DNA of 8,996 nt from Coriobacteriaceae bacterium (GCA_003563465.1 PWVH01000040.1:1-8996), one strand, 5' to 3'. Positions 1 to 7,517 are shown, counted from the stretch's first letter. The notes: generated by a model from the sequence alone, not told the origin. Numbers and translations are program-made.

Positions 1-153
1 GGTGGCCACCCCGAGGGGGTTCCGGCTGGCAAGCCGGAAGGCGTTCCCAGTGACGCACCCGAGGATACGCCGAGCGGCAAGCCGGAGGGCGCTCCGAATG
101 GCGTACCCGAAGGAGTTCCGAACAGCAGGCCGGAAGACACGCCAGGCCCATAA
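1..153 (+). CDS. C-terminal end of a protein with Pro/Glu octapeptide repeats (5' partial)
   Basis: The frame is open from the first base and closes at TAA 151-153, so 50 residues of a C-terminus are visible and the start lies outside the window. Everything visible is a tail of six degenerate octapeptides of the form [GDS]xPE[GD][VAT]P[ASNG], beginning at residue 2, with Pro at fixed spacing and an acidic residue in every unit. It holds no hydrophobic segment, Cys or enzyme motif. Such tails are usually extended and disordered and are found on surface, envelope or penicillin-binding proteins; that role is only a guess. Another frame over the same bases is open to 208 but is Arg-rich and has no regular repeat, so I prefer this one. 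The parent protein cannot be named. Confidence 0.62.
   Translation, partial: GGHPEGVPAGKPEGVPSDAPEDTPSGKPEGAPNGVPEGVPNSRPEDTPGP
4..147 (+). repeat. 24-nt tandem repeat encoding PE-rich octapeptides
   Basis: Six diverged 24-nt units encode one octapeptide each. The clearest higher-order copy is 28-75 against 76-123 (48 nt apart), both opening with codons for G-K-P-E-G. Synonymous changes are common (GAA/GAG, CCC/CCG), so the protein pattern is kept better than the DNA, which suggests selection on the peptide. Confidence 0.7.
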
Positions 154-328
154 CCTGACAGATTCATTGGCCCCACACGGGAAGAGTTGTCGTATCCTCA
201 GAGCGTAAGGCGCGCAAGCCGACCGATACTCTGCGAAAGACACACAACCGCGGCTGATCGCGCGCGGGATGGCCGAAGACGTCGCCGGTGGTTGTTGCAT
301 CGGTACGGCTTTCCGAAAGGAGGGGCCA

Positions 329-727
329 GTGAACAAGGTCGTCGCGCGATTCGCCGACGGGCGACTGGTAAAGGGCATGACAGCCGACTTCTTCCCTGCG
401 AAAGACACGTTCCACGTGAGCGTAGTGGGAGCTTCGGCGGATGCAAAGCCTGTAGAAATCCATACTAAGGACCTGAAGGCCCTGTTCTTTGTGAAGGATT
501 TCGATGGCGATCCGAGTCATGTAGAGCGCAACGAGTTCGATCCCGCACGCCCTCCGGTCGGACGGCCTATCCGCGTGAGGTTTAAGGACGGCGAAGTGCT
601 CGTGGGGACTACGACGGGTTATCAGGCTGGACGTCCGGGGTTCTTTCTCGTACCGGCCGACCCCGATTCCAACATCGAGCGCTGCTATGTGGTGACAGCG
701 GCTACCGAAGAGGCTGGCTTTCTCTGA
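329..727 (+). CDS. Small DUF6982-like protein of unknown function
   Basis: This encodes 132 residues. I chose the GTG at 329 because AAAGGAGG (316-323) lies 5 nt upstream; the in-frame ATG at 269 lacks such a site and would add 20 unlikely residues. Two similar halves are visible: KVVARFADGRLVKG near residues 3-16 and IRVRFKDGEVLVG near residues 80-92. Each is a beta hairpin of the type V-x-F-x-D-G, as in small all-beta domains. A central block reads DLKALFFVKDF. From memory this matches a family named DUF6982, often seen near PilZ or regulatory genes, but I cannot verify that. No signal peptide or membrane segment is present, so it is probably cytoplasmic. No operon partner is obvious: 175 nt separate it from the gene before and 176 nt from the gene after. 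Confidence 0.72.
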   Translation: MNKVVARFADGRLVKGMTADFFPAKDTFHVSVVGASADAKPVEIHTKDLKALFFVKDFDGDPSHVERNEFDPARPPVGRPIRVRFKDGEVLVGTTTGYQAGRPGFFLVPADPDSNIERCYVVTAATEEAGFL

Positions 728-793
728 GCGGCAAGCTGTTGGAAAAGCCGCTGTCGTCATGCATCTTGTCGAGGATGTGCCATGGTGGTTGAC

Positions 794-811
794 GATGCCA
801 CCCTTGGCATC
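794..811 (+). other. Perfect 7-bp hairpin in the 728-903 spacer
   Basis: GATGCCA (794-800) and TGGCATC (805-811) pair perfectly around a 4-nt CCCT loop. No T-tract follows, so it is at best a weak terminator or a leader hairpin of the next gene. A second weaker pairing, AGCGGC 727-732 with GCCGCT 747-752, overlaps the preceding stop codon. Confidence 0.3.
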
Positions 812-903
812 GGGCATCTTTGCCGTGGTGTTCTTGGCAGCCGGGTTCTTTCATACACGCCAGAGGATGATGTCCGCATCGGCCTGGTCGAGAACGGGAG
901 AAG

Positions 904-2202
904 ATGGACGGCCTGGTGATGTCTGAGCGCTTCCCGGCAAGCGGCATAGACGCGGTCGTGAGTATCACACGTGCAGTCACCCGGCATCGAATCGGCCTGC
1001 GGTTGGTGTTCGATGAGCCTCTGGACGCTGACAGGCTCGCACGAGCGGTCAGGCTCTCTCTGGATGCCGAGCCGATTCTAGGCTGTTCCTTTCAGGCCGA
1101 CTCGTTCAGGGCCTACTGGCGGCGAATAGAAGACCTCGACACGGTAGAGGCCTTTAGCGCAATCGAGACAGAGCATGCAGACCAAGAAGTGATCACGTTC
1201 CAAGCGCTCGAGGTAGACGATGCGGGCCCCCAAGTAGCTGCCTGCCTGTTTCGCTCTCCTTGTAAGGATGTGTTGGGGATAAAGCTCAGCCACATATCCG
1301 GCGACGGACAGGCCGCGAAGAGCTACGCCTATCTGCTCTCAGAGATCTACACGCGTCTCGGGACAAATCCCTCGTGGAGGCCCGAGCCCAATGCGACCGC
1401 TCGTCCCACGCCAAAAGATGTCTGGAATGCGCTCGATCCCGGACAACGACGTCAGGCCAGGCGAGCCAAGTACTGGACGGCTCCGAATTGGCTGATACCC
1501 GCCAAAGCGCGGACGGGCGAGGGGCTGACCTATCGCTTCTTGACACTCGCCCCCGAGCGTTTCGACGCGCTGAAGGCTTGCGGGCGCGAGAGCGAGGCGT
1601 CGATCAACGATATGCTGCTCACTGGGTTCTTTCGTGCATGCGTACGGGCGTTCGACCCCGATCACGGGAAGCCGCTCTCGCTCATGTGCACGGCTGACCT
1701 GAGAAGATACCTGCCTGATGTCGCCAGGTTGCCGATCGCCAACGTCTCGCTGTTCGGCTCGCTAGGTATCGAGCGTGTCGGCGGAGAGGACTTCGGCGAC
1801 ACGCTGCACCGTGTCCGCGAGAGGATGAACGCATGGGCCCAAACCTGTTATGGAGCCGGCCCCGCTCTAAGCGTGGAGAGGATAGGCAGCCTAGGCTACA
1901 AACCGATGAGGCGAGTCTTGGAGACGGCGCTGCGAATCGTGGGTGGTTCGGGAAGGACCTACCCGTGGTTTACCAACATGGGAATCCTGGACGAGGGCAG
2001 GCTAGGATTCGACAATCGGACACCTTCAGCAGCGAACATATACGGACCTGCGGCATTCGGAGCCAGCGTGGTTCCGACGATCAGCACCTATAGAAAAGCG
2101 CTGACTGTCTGTATGGGTTCGTGTGACGAAGACTTCGATCCCGAGCTGGTACGTCTCGTCCTGCACTTCACCGAGGAGGAACTGGACAGCGTTTCCGGGT
2201 AA
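904..2202 (+). CDS. Condensation-domain / CAT-superfamily acyltransferase
   Basis: This 432-residue protein looks like a stand-alone member of the CoA-dependent acyltransferase superfamily (NRPS condensation domains, PapA, wax-ester synthases, alcohol acetyltransferases). The key sign is H-I-S-G-D-G at residues 130-135, an HxxxDG active-site motif in which the His is the general base. Other family-like blocks are SINDMLLTGF (233-242) and the D-L-R-R-Y-L segment (265-270). The C-terminal N-M-G-I-L segment (358-362) lies where condensation enzymes carry the DFGWG-region strand. The length suits one complete two-lobe fold. No carrier protein or adenylation domain is nearby, so an acyl-CoA or a trans-acting carrier is the likely donor; the substrate is unknown. 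ATG 904 has GGGAG at 896-900, slightly close; ATG 919 is the alternative start. The in-frame TGA at 868-870 rules out a longer form. Confidence 0.8.
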   Translation: MDGLVMSERFPASGIDAVVSITRAVTRHRIGLRLVFDEPLDADRLARAVRLSLDAEPILGCSFQADSFRAYWRRIEDLDTVEAFSAIETEHADQEVITFQALEVDDAGPQVAACLFRSPCKDVLGIKLSHISGDGQAAKSYAYLLSEIYTRLGTNPSWRPEPNATARPTPKDVWNALDPGQRRQARRAKYWTAPNWLIPAKARTGEGLTYRFLTLAPERFDALKACGRESEASINDMLLTGFFRACVRAFDPDHGKPLSLMCTADLRRYLPDVARLPIANVSLFGSLGIERVGGEDFGDTLHRVRERMNAWAQTCYGAGPALSVERIGSLGYKPMRRVLETALRIVGGSGRTYPWFTNMGILDEGRLGFDNRTPSAANIYGPAAFGASVVPTISTYRKALTVCMGSCDEDFDPELVRLVLHFTEEELDSVSG

Positions 2203-2236
2203 GGTATCTTCGGAACCCTGCGCTATCGGAGGCATG

Positions 2237-2650
2237 ATGACCGTCAGAGACATCTTCATCACAGAGTTCGACAGGGAGCGGCTTCGAGAGCTTCTCAAAG
2301 TGGCCGAACACTTCGGCAGCAGCAGGCAGGATCTTCGGGACTTGAGTGAGGAGCTCGAACGTGCTGCCATCGTCTCTTCGGACGAGATCCCGGCTGATGT
2401 GGTCACGATGAACTCGAAGGTGGTGCTTCGTGATGTCGACACCTCCGAACTCATGACTGTCTCCCTGGTCTTCCCCAACGACGCGGACGCCGCGTCTGGT
2501 GCGGTGTCCGTTCTGGCTCCCGTCGGCACGGCGATCCTCGGCTATCGTGAAGGAGACACGGTCGAGTGGCCGGTGCCTGCTGGTAAGCGACGCATATACA
2601 TCGAGGAGGTCGTGTATCAGCCGGAAGCAGCGGGGGATTTCCACTTGTAG
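2237..2650 (+). CDS. rnk: Rnk-like GreA/GreB-fold RNA polymerase-binding regulator
   Basis: This encodes 137 residues, the usual size of Rnk (regulator of nucleoside diphosphate kinase). Residues 1-45 are helical and charged, like the short coiled-coil finger of Rnk. Residues 50-130 match the FKBP-like C-terminal domain of the GreA/GreB family, including VTMNSKVVLRD (56-66), the V-S-L-V-F-P strand (75-80), SVLAPVGTAILGYREGD (91-107) and W-P-V-P (111-114). Rnk proteins bind RNA polymerase but lack the long acidic finger of GreA, so they compete with Gre factors rather than cleave transcripts. Two adjacent ATGs (2234, 2237) follow GGAGG at 2228-2232; 2237 has the better spacing. The gene sits 34 nt after the acyltransferase and 96 nt before Ppx and may share their transcript. 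Assignment to the Rnk/GreA superfamily is firm; the exact Rnk function is inferred. Confidence 0.85.
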   Translation: MTVRDIFITEFDRERLRELLKVAEHFGSSRQDLRDLSEELERAAIVSSDEIPADVVTMNSKVVLRDVDTSELMTVSLVFPNDADAASGAVSVLAPVGTAILGYREGDTVEWPVPAGKRRIYIEEVVYQPEAAGDFHL

Positions 2651-2746
2651 CGGAGCCGCGCGAGGTCGATGCGCCGACAACGGTTGCTTGAGGACCTGTC
2701 CTGCCGCCACGACCATGCCGGAGGGATGCTTCGCAAGGGAGTCCTC

Positions 2747-3727
2747 ATGAGGATTGCCGCCATCGATATCGGCACGAACTCAGTGCGCTGCAAGATCGCC
2801 GAAGTATCCGCTGCCGGTACCCGCAAGACGCTATACGAAGACAGAGCGCACACTCGGCTGGGGCGAGGCCTCACGGCCGGCAAGCGGCTTTCCGAGGAGT
2901 CGATCTGCGAGACGGTCTCAGCTCTCCGAGGAATGCTTCAGAGTGCAGAGGAATACGAAGCGACCCACGTCCGCGCGGTAGCTACTGCTGCATTGCGCAA
3001 TGCGACTGATGCCGAGACGTTCTTGGTGCGCATTCGTGAAGAGCTCGGACTCGAAGTCGATGTGATCTCTGAGGAGGAAGAGGGACGCCTGGCCTACCTC
3101 AGTGCGGCCGATAGCGTGAGACTCGAGAGGAACTCGGCTTTAGTCGATATAGGCGGAGGCTCTGTTGAGGTCGTTCGTACCAAAGATGGACGGATCGCGT
3201 CCATCAACTCGCTTCCCATCGGTGCTGTCTTTCTCTCTGAGCGCTACCATGCTCGCGATCCAATGCCGAAGAAGGACTTCGAGCGCATGATCAGGCACAT
3301 TCGACTCGCCTTTTTCGAAGCGGTGGGAAAGGACGCAGGCTCCGTGGATCAGCTCATCGGCTCGGGCGGGAGCGTCAATACGGTTGCGGCGCTGATCGCG
3401 GCGAGACGGGAGCCGGTCACGAAGGACATCCATGCGTTCGAACTCGGACAAGCCGAGGTCGCCGCTGTACTTGCATTGCTCGCGAATAGCACGGCTAAGA
3501 GTCGTGCAGCCCTGGAAGGCATGCCCCGAAAACGCGTCGACATCATCATCGAAGGCGCGGCGGTTCTGGCCGAGGCCATGAGAGCGTTCGATGCAAAAGA
3601 GCTGATCGTCAATGCGCGCGGCATGCGCGAGGGCCTGGTGATAGACACTTTCGAGCGTCAACGTGGTGCTTTGGAGCCGACCTACTTCGAGCAGCAGGTC
3701 GACGAGCGAAAGACCGACCTGCCGTAA
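2747..3727 (+). CDS. ppx: Exopolyphosphatase / guanosine pentaphosphate phosphatase (Ppx/GppA)
   Basis: The product has 326 residues, the length of the short Ppx/GppA type that lacks the C-terminal HD-like domains of E. coli Ppx. It has the ASKHA fold signatures: AIDIGTNSVR (5-14, first phosphate loop), SEEEEGRLAY (108-117, with the expected catalytic Glu), LVDIGGGSVEV (132-142, second phosphate loop) and IGSGGSVNT (204-212). The final domain carries the family pattern R-x-x-G-M-R-E-G (291-297 region). It would release orthophosphate from polyphosphate ends and/or convert pppGpp to ppGpp. I chose ATG 2747 because AAGGGAG (2735-2741) lies 5 nt upstream and translation begins exactly at the conserved first strand; an upstream in-frame ATG at 2669 adds a non-conserved stretch. 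It converges on the SixA gene with 42 nt between stops, opposite the PPK genes. Confidence 0.93.
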   Translation: MRIAAIDIGTNSVRCKIAEVSAAGTRKTLYEDRAHTRLGRGLTAGKRLSEESICETVSALRGMLQSAEEYEATHVRAVATAALRNATDAETFLVRIREELGLEVDVISEEEEGRLAYLSAADSVRLERNSALVDIGGGSVEVVRTKDGRIASINSLPIGAVFLSERYHARDPMPKKDFERMIRHIRLAFFEAVGKDAGSVDQLIGSGGSVNTVAALIAARREPVTKDIHAFELGQAEVAAVLALLANSTAKSRAALEGMPRKRVDIIIEGAAVLAEAMRAFDAKELIVNARGMREGLVIDTFERQRGALEPTYFEQQVDERKTDLP

Positions 3728-3769
3728 CGTGTCGCCAGGATGGGCATAGATTCGGTCGACGCTTACTGC

Positions 3770-4264
3770 TCAGACTAGGTTCAGCCCATCCAGTAACTTC
3801 GGTGTCAGAAGCCAGCGCAGCTCTCCGCGAGGCCGTGCGATCGAGTGCAGATCGACACGAGCCAGCGCCCCCTTCTTCATGACCAGATCGCCGCCCCCGA
3901 TCACCTCTGAGAGGACCTCGCTCATCGAGGGCTCGTGACCGACGAGCATTATGGACGCGACACCAGTCTGGGATTCGAGTAGCGCCTCGAGTGCCGCGGC
4001 AGTGAATCGGTGCGGCTCCAGATCGCGGTTCTCAGCGACAGGAACCGGCCTACTGAAGGCTTCGGCGACGATTCGCGCGGTGGCAAGTGCGCGTTCGTAG
4101 GGACTCGTGACGACGATATCGAGGTCCAGGACGAGCGATTCTACAGCGCTGGCGACACGGCGAACCGCATCCTTGCCATCTGCGGACAGGGGGCGCGTAG
4201 AATCCGGGTCGTTCCATTCGGAGCGGGAAAGCGCTGGTCCATGGCGCAGGAAGTAGAGCTTCAT
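3770..4264 (-). CDS. sixA: SixA-type histidine phosphatase
   Basis: This 164-residue protein is a short single-domain member of the histidine phosphatase (phosphoglycerate-mutase-like) superfamily. It opens with MKLYFLRHG, giving the RHG motif at residues 7-9 (His8 phospho-acceptor). It also has TSPYERALATA with Arg58, and LVGHEP with the second catalytic His110. The length and the absence of insertions point to SixA, which removes phosphate from histidine phosphotransfer domains or PTS proteins; action on another small phosphoester cannot be excluded. ATG at 4264 begins right at the conserved strand and is preceded by GGAGGG (4280-4275) at 10 nt; an upstream TTG at 4282 is less likely. It is the last gene of the - strand polyphosphate cluster, 60 nt after the four-cysteine protein. 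SixA-like genes near polyphosphate genes are common in Actinomycetota, though the CHAD-domain partner often seen there is absent here. Confidence 0.88.
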   Translation of the reverse strand: MKLYFLRHGPALSRSEWNDPDSTRPLSADGKDAVRRVASAVESLVLDLDIVVTSPYERALATARIVAEAFSRPVPVAENRDLEPHRFTAAALEALLESQTGVASIMLVGHEPSMSEVLSEVIGGGDLVMKKGALARVDLHSIARPRGELRWLLTPKLLDGLNLV

Positions 4265-4324
4265 TCTGAAACCACCCTCCAAGAGAGTCCCTCCGCTGAC
4301 TCGTGCTCGCTTCAGACGCAGGTG

Positions 4325-4480
4325 CTATCGGGCCTTGAAGCTGCCGCAGGCCTCGTTGTGAGCCGAACGCTTCTTTTCCTTTCTCGTACAGAACCCGCCA
4401 CCGCGTTTCCCAGGCTTGAAACTCCTGCAGCCTTGGCACGTCTTGGGAGGTTCGCCCTTAGTTGGCTTCTTCTTGCCCAT
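4325..4480 (-). CDS. 51-residue four-cysteine, zinc-ribbon-like protein in the polyphosphate operon
   Basis: This short gene reads from ATG 4480 to TAG 4325-4327. A clean ribosome binding site, GAGGAG (4492-4487), lies 6 nt before the ATG. The product begins MGKKKPTKG and contains TCQGC (Cys15 and Cys18, a CxxC knuckle), G-G-G-F-C (Cys31) and E-A-C-G-S-F (Cys45). This gives a C-x2-C-x12-C-x13-C pattern able to hold one zinc ion. It is very basic, with Lys and Arg spread along the chain, so nucleic acid or polyphosphate binding is plausible but unproven. It lies 44 nt after the PPK2 stop and 60 nt before sixA on the same strand, so it is probably co-transcribed. Its MGKK start resembles that of PPK2. 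I do not recognise a named family. The strong ribosome site, spaced cysteines and operon position argue that it is real. Confidence 0.75.
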   Translation of the reverse strand: MGKKKPTKGEPPKTCQGCRSFKPGKRGGGFCTRKEKKRSAHNEACGSFKAR

Positions 4481-4524
4481 AGACGGCTCCTCGTGAGCAC
4501 GGAGGGCCTGCCGCTAGTCCTGTG

Positions 4525-5364
4525 CTAGTAGATTTCGGGCACGTGAGTCTGCGAATACATCGGCGGGCGGACGTAGCCGGTGCTCGGTGCCGTGCGCGGG
4601 GGGAGAGTGAACGATTCAGGAAGGACGTCTTCGTACGGGATGCTGCTGAGTAGGTGGCTGATACAGTTCAGACGTGCACGCTTCTTCACGTCGCCTTCGA
4701 CGACCCACCACGGCGAGTCCTTAGTGTCCGTGAACTTGAACATCTCGTCTTTTGCTCGGGAGAACTCCTCCCATCGGCCCCGTCCCTCGAGATCGGTGGG
4801 CGAGAACTTCCAACGCTTGAGCGGATTGTCGATTCGCTCTTGGAACCGACGGTCCTGCTCTTCATCAGAAACAGAGAACCAGTACTTGATAAGCGTGATT
4901 CCCGAGCGAATCAGCATCCGCTCGAACTCAGGACAGTCTCGGAAGAACTCCTCGACCTGCTCTTCAGTGCACCAACCCATCACTCTCTCTACGACCGCCC
5001 GGTTGTACCATGACCGATCGAAAAGCACGATTTCGCCGGCCGCAGGCAGATTCGGAATGTAGCGCTGGAAATACCATTGTGTTTCTTCTCGCTCGGTCGG
5101 CATGGGCAGCGCAACGATTCGGCAGACACGCGGGTTCAGCACTTCGGTTATGCGTTTTATGCAGCCACCCTTGCCAGCTGCATCCCGGCCTTCGAAGACT
5201 ACGACCACACTTAAGCCCTCCTGCTTCACCCACTCCTGAAGCTTGACAAGCTCGATCTGCAGCCTTCTGAGTTCACGCTCGTAGGTTTTGCGGTCAAGCC
5301 TTGAGGCTCTGTCGGCAGGAGCCGGGTCGGCGATAGCTTTTCTTGACCTGTCTTTCTTGCCCAT
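4525..5364 (-). CDS. ppk2: Polyphosphate kinase 2 (PPK2, class I-like)
   Basis: The 279-residue protein is a one-domain PPK2, related to thymidylate kinases, which moves phosphate between polyphosphate and nucleotides, usually driving ADP/GDP to ATP/GTP. The Walker A loop is GRDAAGKGG (59-67), Walker B is LFDRSWYNR (114-122), and the lid region includes RFQERIDNPLKRWKFS around 173-188. The N-terminal block YERELRRLQIELVKLQEWV is typical of single-domain class I enzymes acting on NDPs; the class call is by resemblance only. The start ATG at 5364 is preceded by AAGGGG lying within the end of ppk1. Only 2 nt separate the ppk1 stop from this start, which points to translational coupling. The N-terminus MGKKDRSRK is basic and precedes the conserved domain by about 25 residues. 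Confidence 0.95.
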   Translation of the reverse strand: MGKKDRSRKAIADPAPADRASRLDRKTYERELRRLQIELVKLQEWVKQEGLSVVVVFEGRDAAGKGGCIKRITEVLNPRVCRIVALPMPTEREETQWYFQRYIPNLPAAGEIVLFDRSWYNRAVVERVMGWCTEEQVEEFFRDCPEFERMLIRSGITLIKYWFSVSDEEQDRRFQERIDNPLKRWKFSPTDLEGRGRWEEFSRAKDEMFKFTDTKDSPWWVVEGDVKKRARLNCISHLLSSIPYEDVLPESFTLPPRTAPSTGYVRPPMYSQTHVPEIY

Positions 5365-5366
5365 AA

Positions 5367-7517
5367 CTACCCCTTCTTCTGGGCCCTACGTTTCGGCTTC
5401 GCCCCGGCCCGTTTTCGCTTGCGCTTTGGCGCGGCGCGTCGTTGTATTCGCAGAAGCTCTTCTTGAGCGTTGACTTCCGACTCGCCTTCTACTGGTGTCA
5501 TTCTCTCGTAGGAGCCGTCGGCAAGCATGCGTCGCGCCTTCGTGTTGTCACGCAAGAACGTGCCGAGGATCTCCTCCCGGAGTCGCTTGGCGAGCTTTGG
5601 ATCGAGCACGGGTGCCAGGACCTCGACGCGCCGATCGAGGTTTCTGGGCATCAAATCCGCGCTACCAAGCAAGACCTCCGGTTCGCCGCCGTTGAGGAAG
5701 AAATAGATGCGGCTGTGTTCGAGGAAGCGGCCGACGACGCTTGTCACGCGAATCCTCTCGCTCACACCTGCGAGACCGGGTCGCAGGCAACACACGCCTC
5801 TTACAAGGAGTTCGACCTCGACTCCGGCCTGTGAGGCTTCGTAGAGTCGCGCGATCATCTTGGCATCGACGAGAGAGTTCATTTTGAAGACCAGCCGGGC
5901 CTCCTTGCCTGCGCGAGCGTGCTCGATCTCTCGGCCGATTAGTTCAGAGATACGCTCGCGCATCTCCACAGGAGCAACCACGAAACGCCGGTAGTCACTC
6001 TTTCGAGCGTATCCAGTCACCAGGTTGAACAGAGCCGAAGCATCCTCTCCCATCTGTTCGTCACAGGTGAGCAGCCCCAGATCGGTGTATTGGGTGGCGG
6101 TCACTGCATTGTAGTTGCCAGTGCCTACGTGCACGTAGCGTCTGACCTTGCCGCCCTCCCTGCGTACCACAAGGGCGACCTTGCTATGCGTCTTTAGGCC
6201 TACAAGACCGTACACGACGTGGACTCCGGCGGCTTCCAGCGCACGTGCCCACTCGATGTTGCTTTCCTCGTCAAACCTTGCCTTGAGCTCGACGAGACAA
6301 GCTATCTCCTTGCCCTCCAGTGCGGCATCCATCAGCGCTTCCACGATAGGCGAGTCCTTGCCGACCCGGTAGAGCGTCATCTTGATAGCAAGTACGTCGG
6401 GATCGTGGGCTGCCTGCTGGATGAACGCGACCACAGGCTGGAATGACTCGAAGGGGTGGTGAAGCAAGACATCGTGTTCCCTGATGGTGGCGAAGATGTC
6501 CGACTCGTAGGTGTCGCCGAACTCGAGGCTGAGGGAAGGAACGAAAGTCGGATACTTGAGGTCGGGCCGGTCGATTTTAGAGATCGAGAGAAGCTCGCTC
6601 ATGCCCAGCGGAGGCTCGAGAACGATCACGTCCAGAGGGTCCATCCGCAGGTTCTCCACGAGCATATCCCGGATATGTGTCGGCATGGTGGGATCTACCG
6701 TCATGCGCACCACCGAACCGAAGCGCCGCTGCCGGACTCCCTGCTCTATGGACTCGAGCAGATCGTCCGCTTCGAGTTCCTGAATCACCATCTCGGCGTC
6801 GCGTGTGATTCTGAACGGATGTGCAGCCACTATGTCGTATCCGGGAAAGAGCCTTCCTGCATGAGCGATCATCAACTGCTCGAGCCATACGAACGCATGC
6901 TGGCGCCCGATGCCCGTTCCTTCGGTGCCGACGGGCACTAGGCGCGGTAACGCTTTGGGGACCTTGACACGGGCGAAGCGCTCCTCGCCGTCGGGGCCCT
7001 TGACGACAATGGCCACGTTCATGCTCAGGTTGGAGATGTGTGGGAACGGCCGACCGGGGTCGAAGGCCAACGGCGTGAGCACCGGCCAGACGTCGGATGC
7101 GAAATACGAGTCGGCGGCCGCGCGCTGCGCGTCGTCGAGATTCGCGTAATCGAGCAACATGATTCCCGCTTCGTTCAGTTCTTGGCGAAGGATATGAAAG
7201 CATTCTCTGGCTCTACCAAGCATGTCGGCCACGGTCTCACGCACGGCGGTGAGCTGTTCGGCAGCGGTCAGGCCGTCGTCAGACAAGCTGGTGACTCCTG
7301 CGGCGATCTGCTGCCGAAGCCCAGCCACTCGAACCATGTAGAATTCAGAGATGTTAGAGCTGAAAATCCCTAGGTATTTTGCGCGTTCAAGGAGCGGATT
7401 CGCAGAATCAGAGGCTTCCTCGAGGACGCGTTCCTGGAATGCCAAGAGCGCGAGCTCACGGTTTACGTAAAGAGAGGGGTCCGACAGGTCTCTTGCTGCT
7501 TGTCCGGTCACGGCCAC
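5367..7517 (-). CDS. ppk1: Polyphosphate kinase 1 (PPK1)
   Basis: The product has 716 residues from the chosen GTG. It has the four PPK1 domains: an N domain opening with LYVNRELALLAFQERVLEEA (about residues 16-35), an H (head) domain, and two phospholipase-D-like domains. The catalytic histidine lies in GLKTHSK (His444), and the second active-site His in LEHSRIY (His601). Their spacing of 157 residues equals that of His435 and His592 of E. coli PPK1. It polymerises the ATP gamma-phosphate into polyphosphate, usually at the membrane. The last 23 residues form a Lys/Arg tail (KRKRKR and KPKRR) beyond the conserved fold. Start choice: GTG 7517 has AGGAG 4 nt upstream and GTG 7511 has it at 10 nt. 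TTG 7556 and 7553 are in frame but lack a ribosome site and lie at the predicted transcription start. It is the first gene of the - strand unit with ppk2. Confidence 0.95.
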   Translation of the reverse strand: MAVTGQAARDLSDPSLYVNRELALLAFQERVLEEASDSANPLLERAKYLGIFSSNISEFYMVRVAGLRQQIAAGVTSLSDDGLTAAEQLTAVRETVADMLGRARECFHILRQELNEAGIMLLDYANLDDAQRAAADSYFASDVWPVLTPLAFDPGRPFPHISNLSMNVAIVVKGPDGEERFARVKVPKALPRLVPVGTEGTGIGRQHAFVWLEQLMIAHAGRLFPGYDIVAAHPFRITRDAEMVIQELEADDLLESIEQGVRQRRFGSVVRMTVDPTMPTHIRDMLVENLRMDPLDVIVLEPPLGMSELLSISKIDRPDLKYPTFVPSLSLEFGDTYESDIFATIREHDVLLHHPFESFQPVVAFIQQAAHDPDVLAIKMTLYRVGKDSPIVEALMDAALEGKEIACLVELKARFDEESNIEWARALEAAGVHVVYGLVGLKTHSKVALVVRREGGKVRRYVHVGTGNYNAVTATQYTDLGLLTCDEQMGEDASALFNLVTGYARKSDYRRFVVAPVEMRERISELIGREIEHARAGKEARLVFKMNSLVDAKMIARLYEASQAGVEVELLVRGVCCLRPGLAGVSERIRVTSVVGRFLEHSRIYFFLNGGEPEVLLGSADLMPRNLDRRVEVLAPVLDPKLAKRLREEILGTFLRDNTKARRMLADGSYERMTPVEGESEVNAQEELLRIQRRAAPKRKRKRAGAKPKRRAQKKG

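Noticed and set aside
1..153. CRISPR array or DNA-level satellite at the window start
   Set aside because: Units are contiguous without spacers and keep one open reading frame; they are protein-coding repeats.
269..328. Longer start for the DUF6982-like protein at ATG 269
   Set aside because: GTG 329 has an excellent ribosome site (AAAGGAGG) and the conserved part begins there.
164..817. 217-residue - strand frame opposite the DUF6982-like gene
   Set aside because: Arg/His/Cys-rich composition with no domain; mirrors the coding strand and has no ribosome site.
2026..2716. Two - strand frames over rnk (2026-2529, 2168-2716)
   Set aside because: Shadows of the well-supported rnk gene; Ser/Arg- or His/Arg-rich, without family resemblance.
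2669..2746. Longer Ppx start at ATG 2669
   Set aside because: The 26 added residues do not resemble the family and have no ribosome site; ATG 2747 begins at the conserved first strand with AAGGGAG.
3728..3769. Shared terminator between the convergent ppx and sixA genes
   Set aside because: No clear stem-loop with a T-tract could be found in the 42 nt.
6577..7203. 208-residue - strand frame within ppk1
   Set aside because: Arg-rich out-of-frame shadow of the conserved PPK1 coding sequence.
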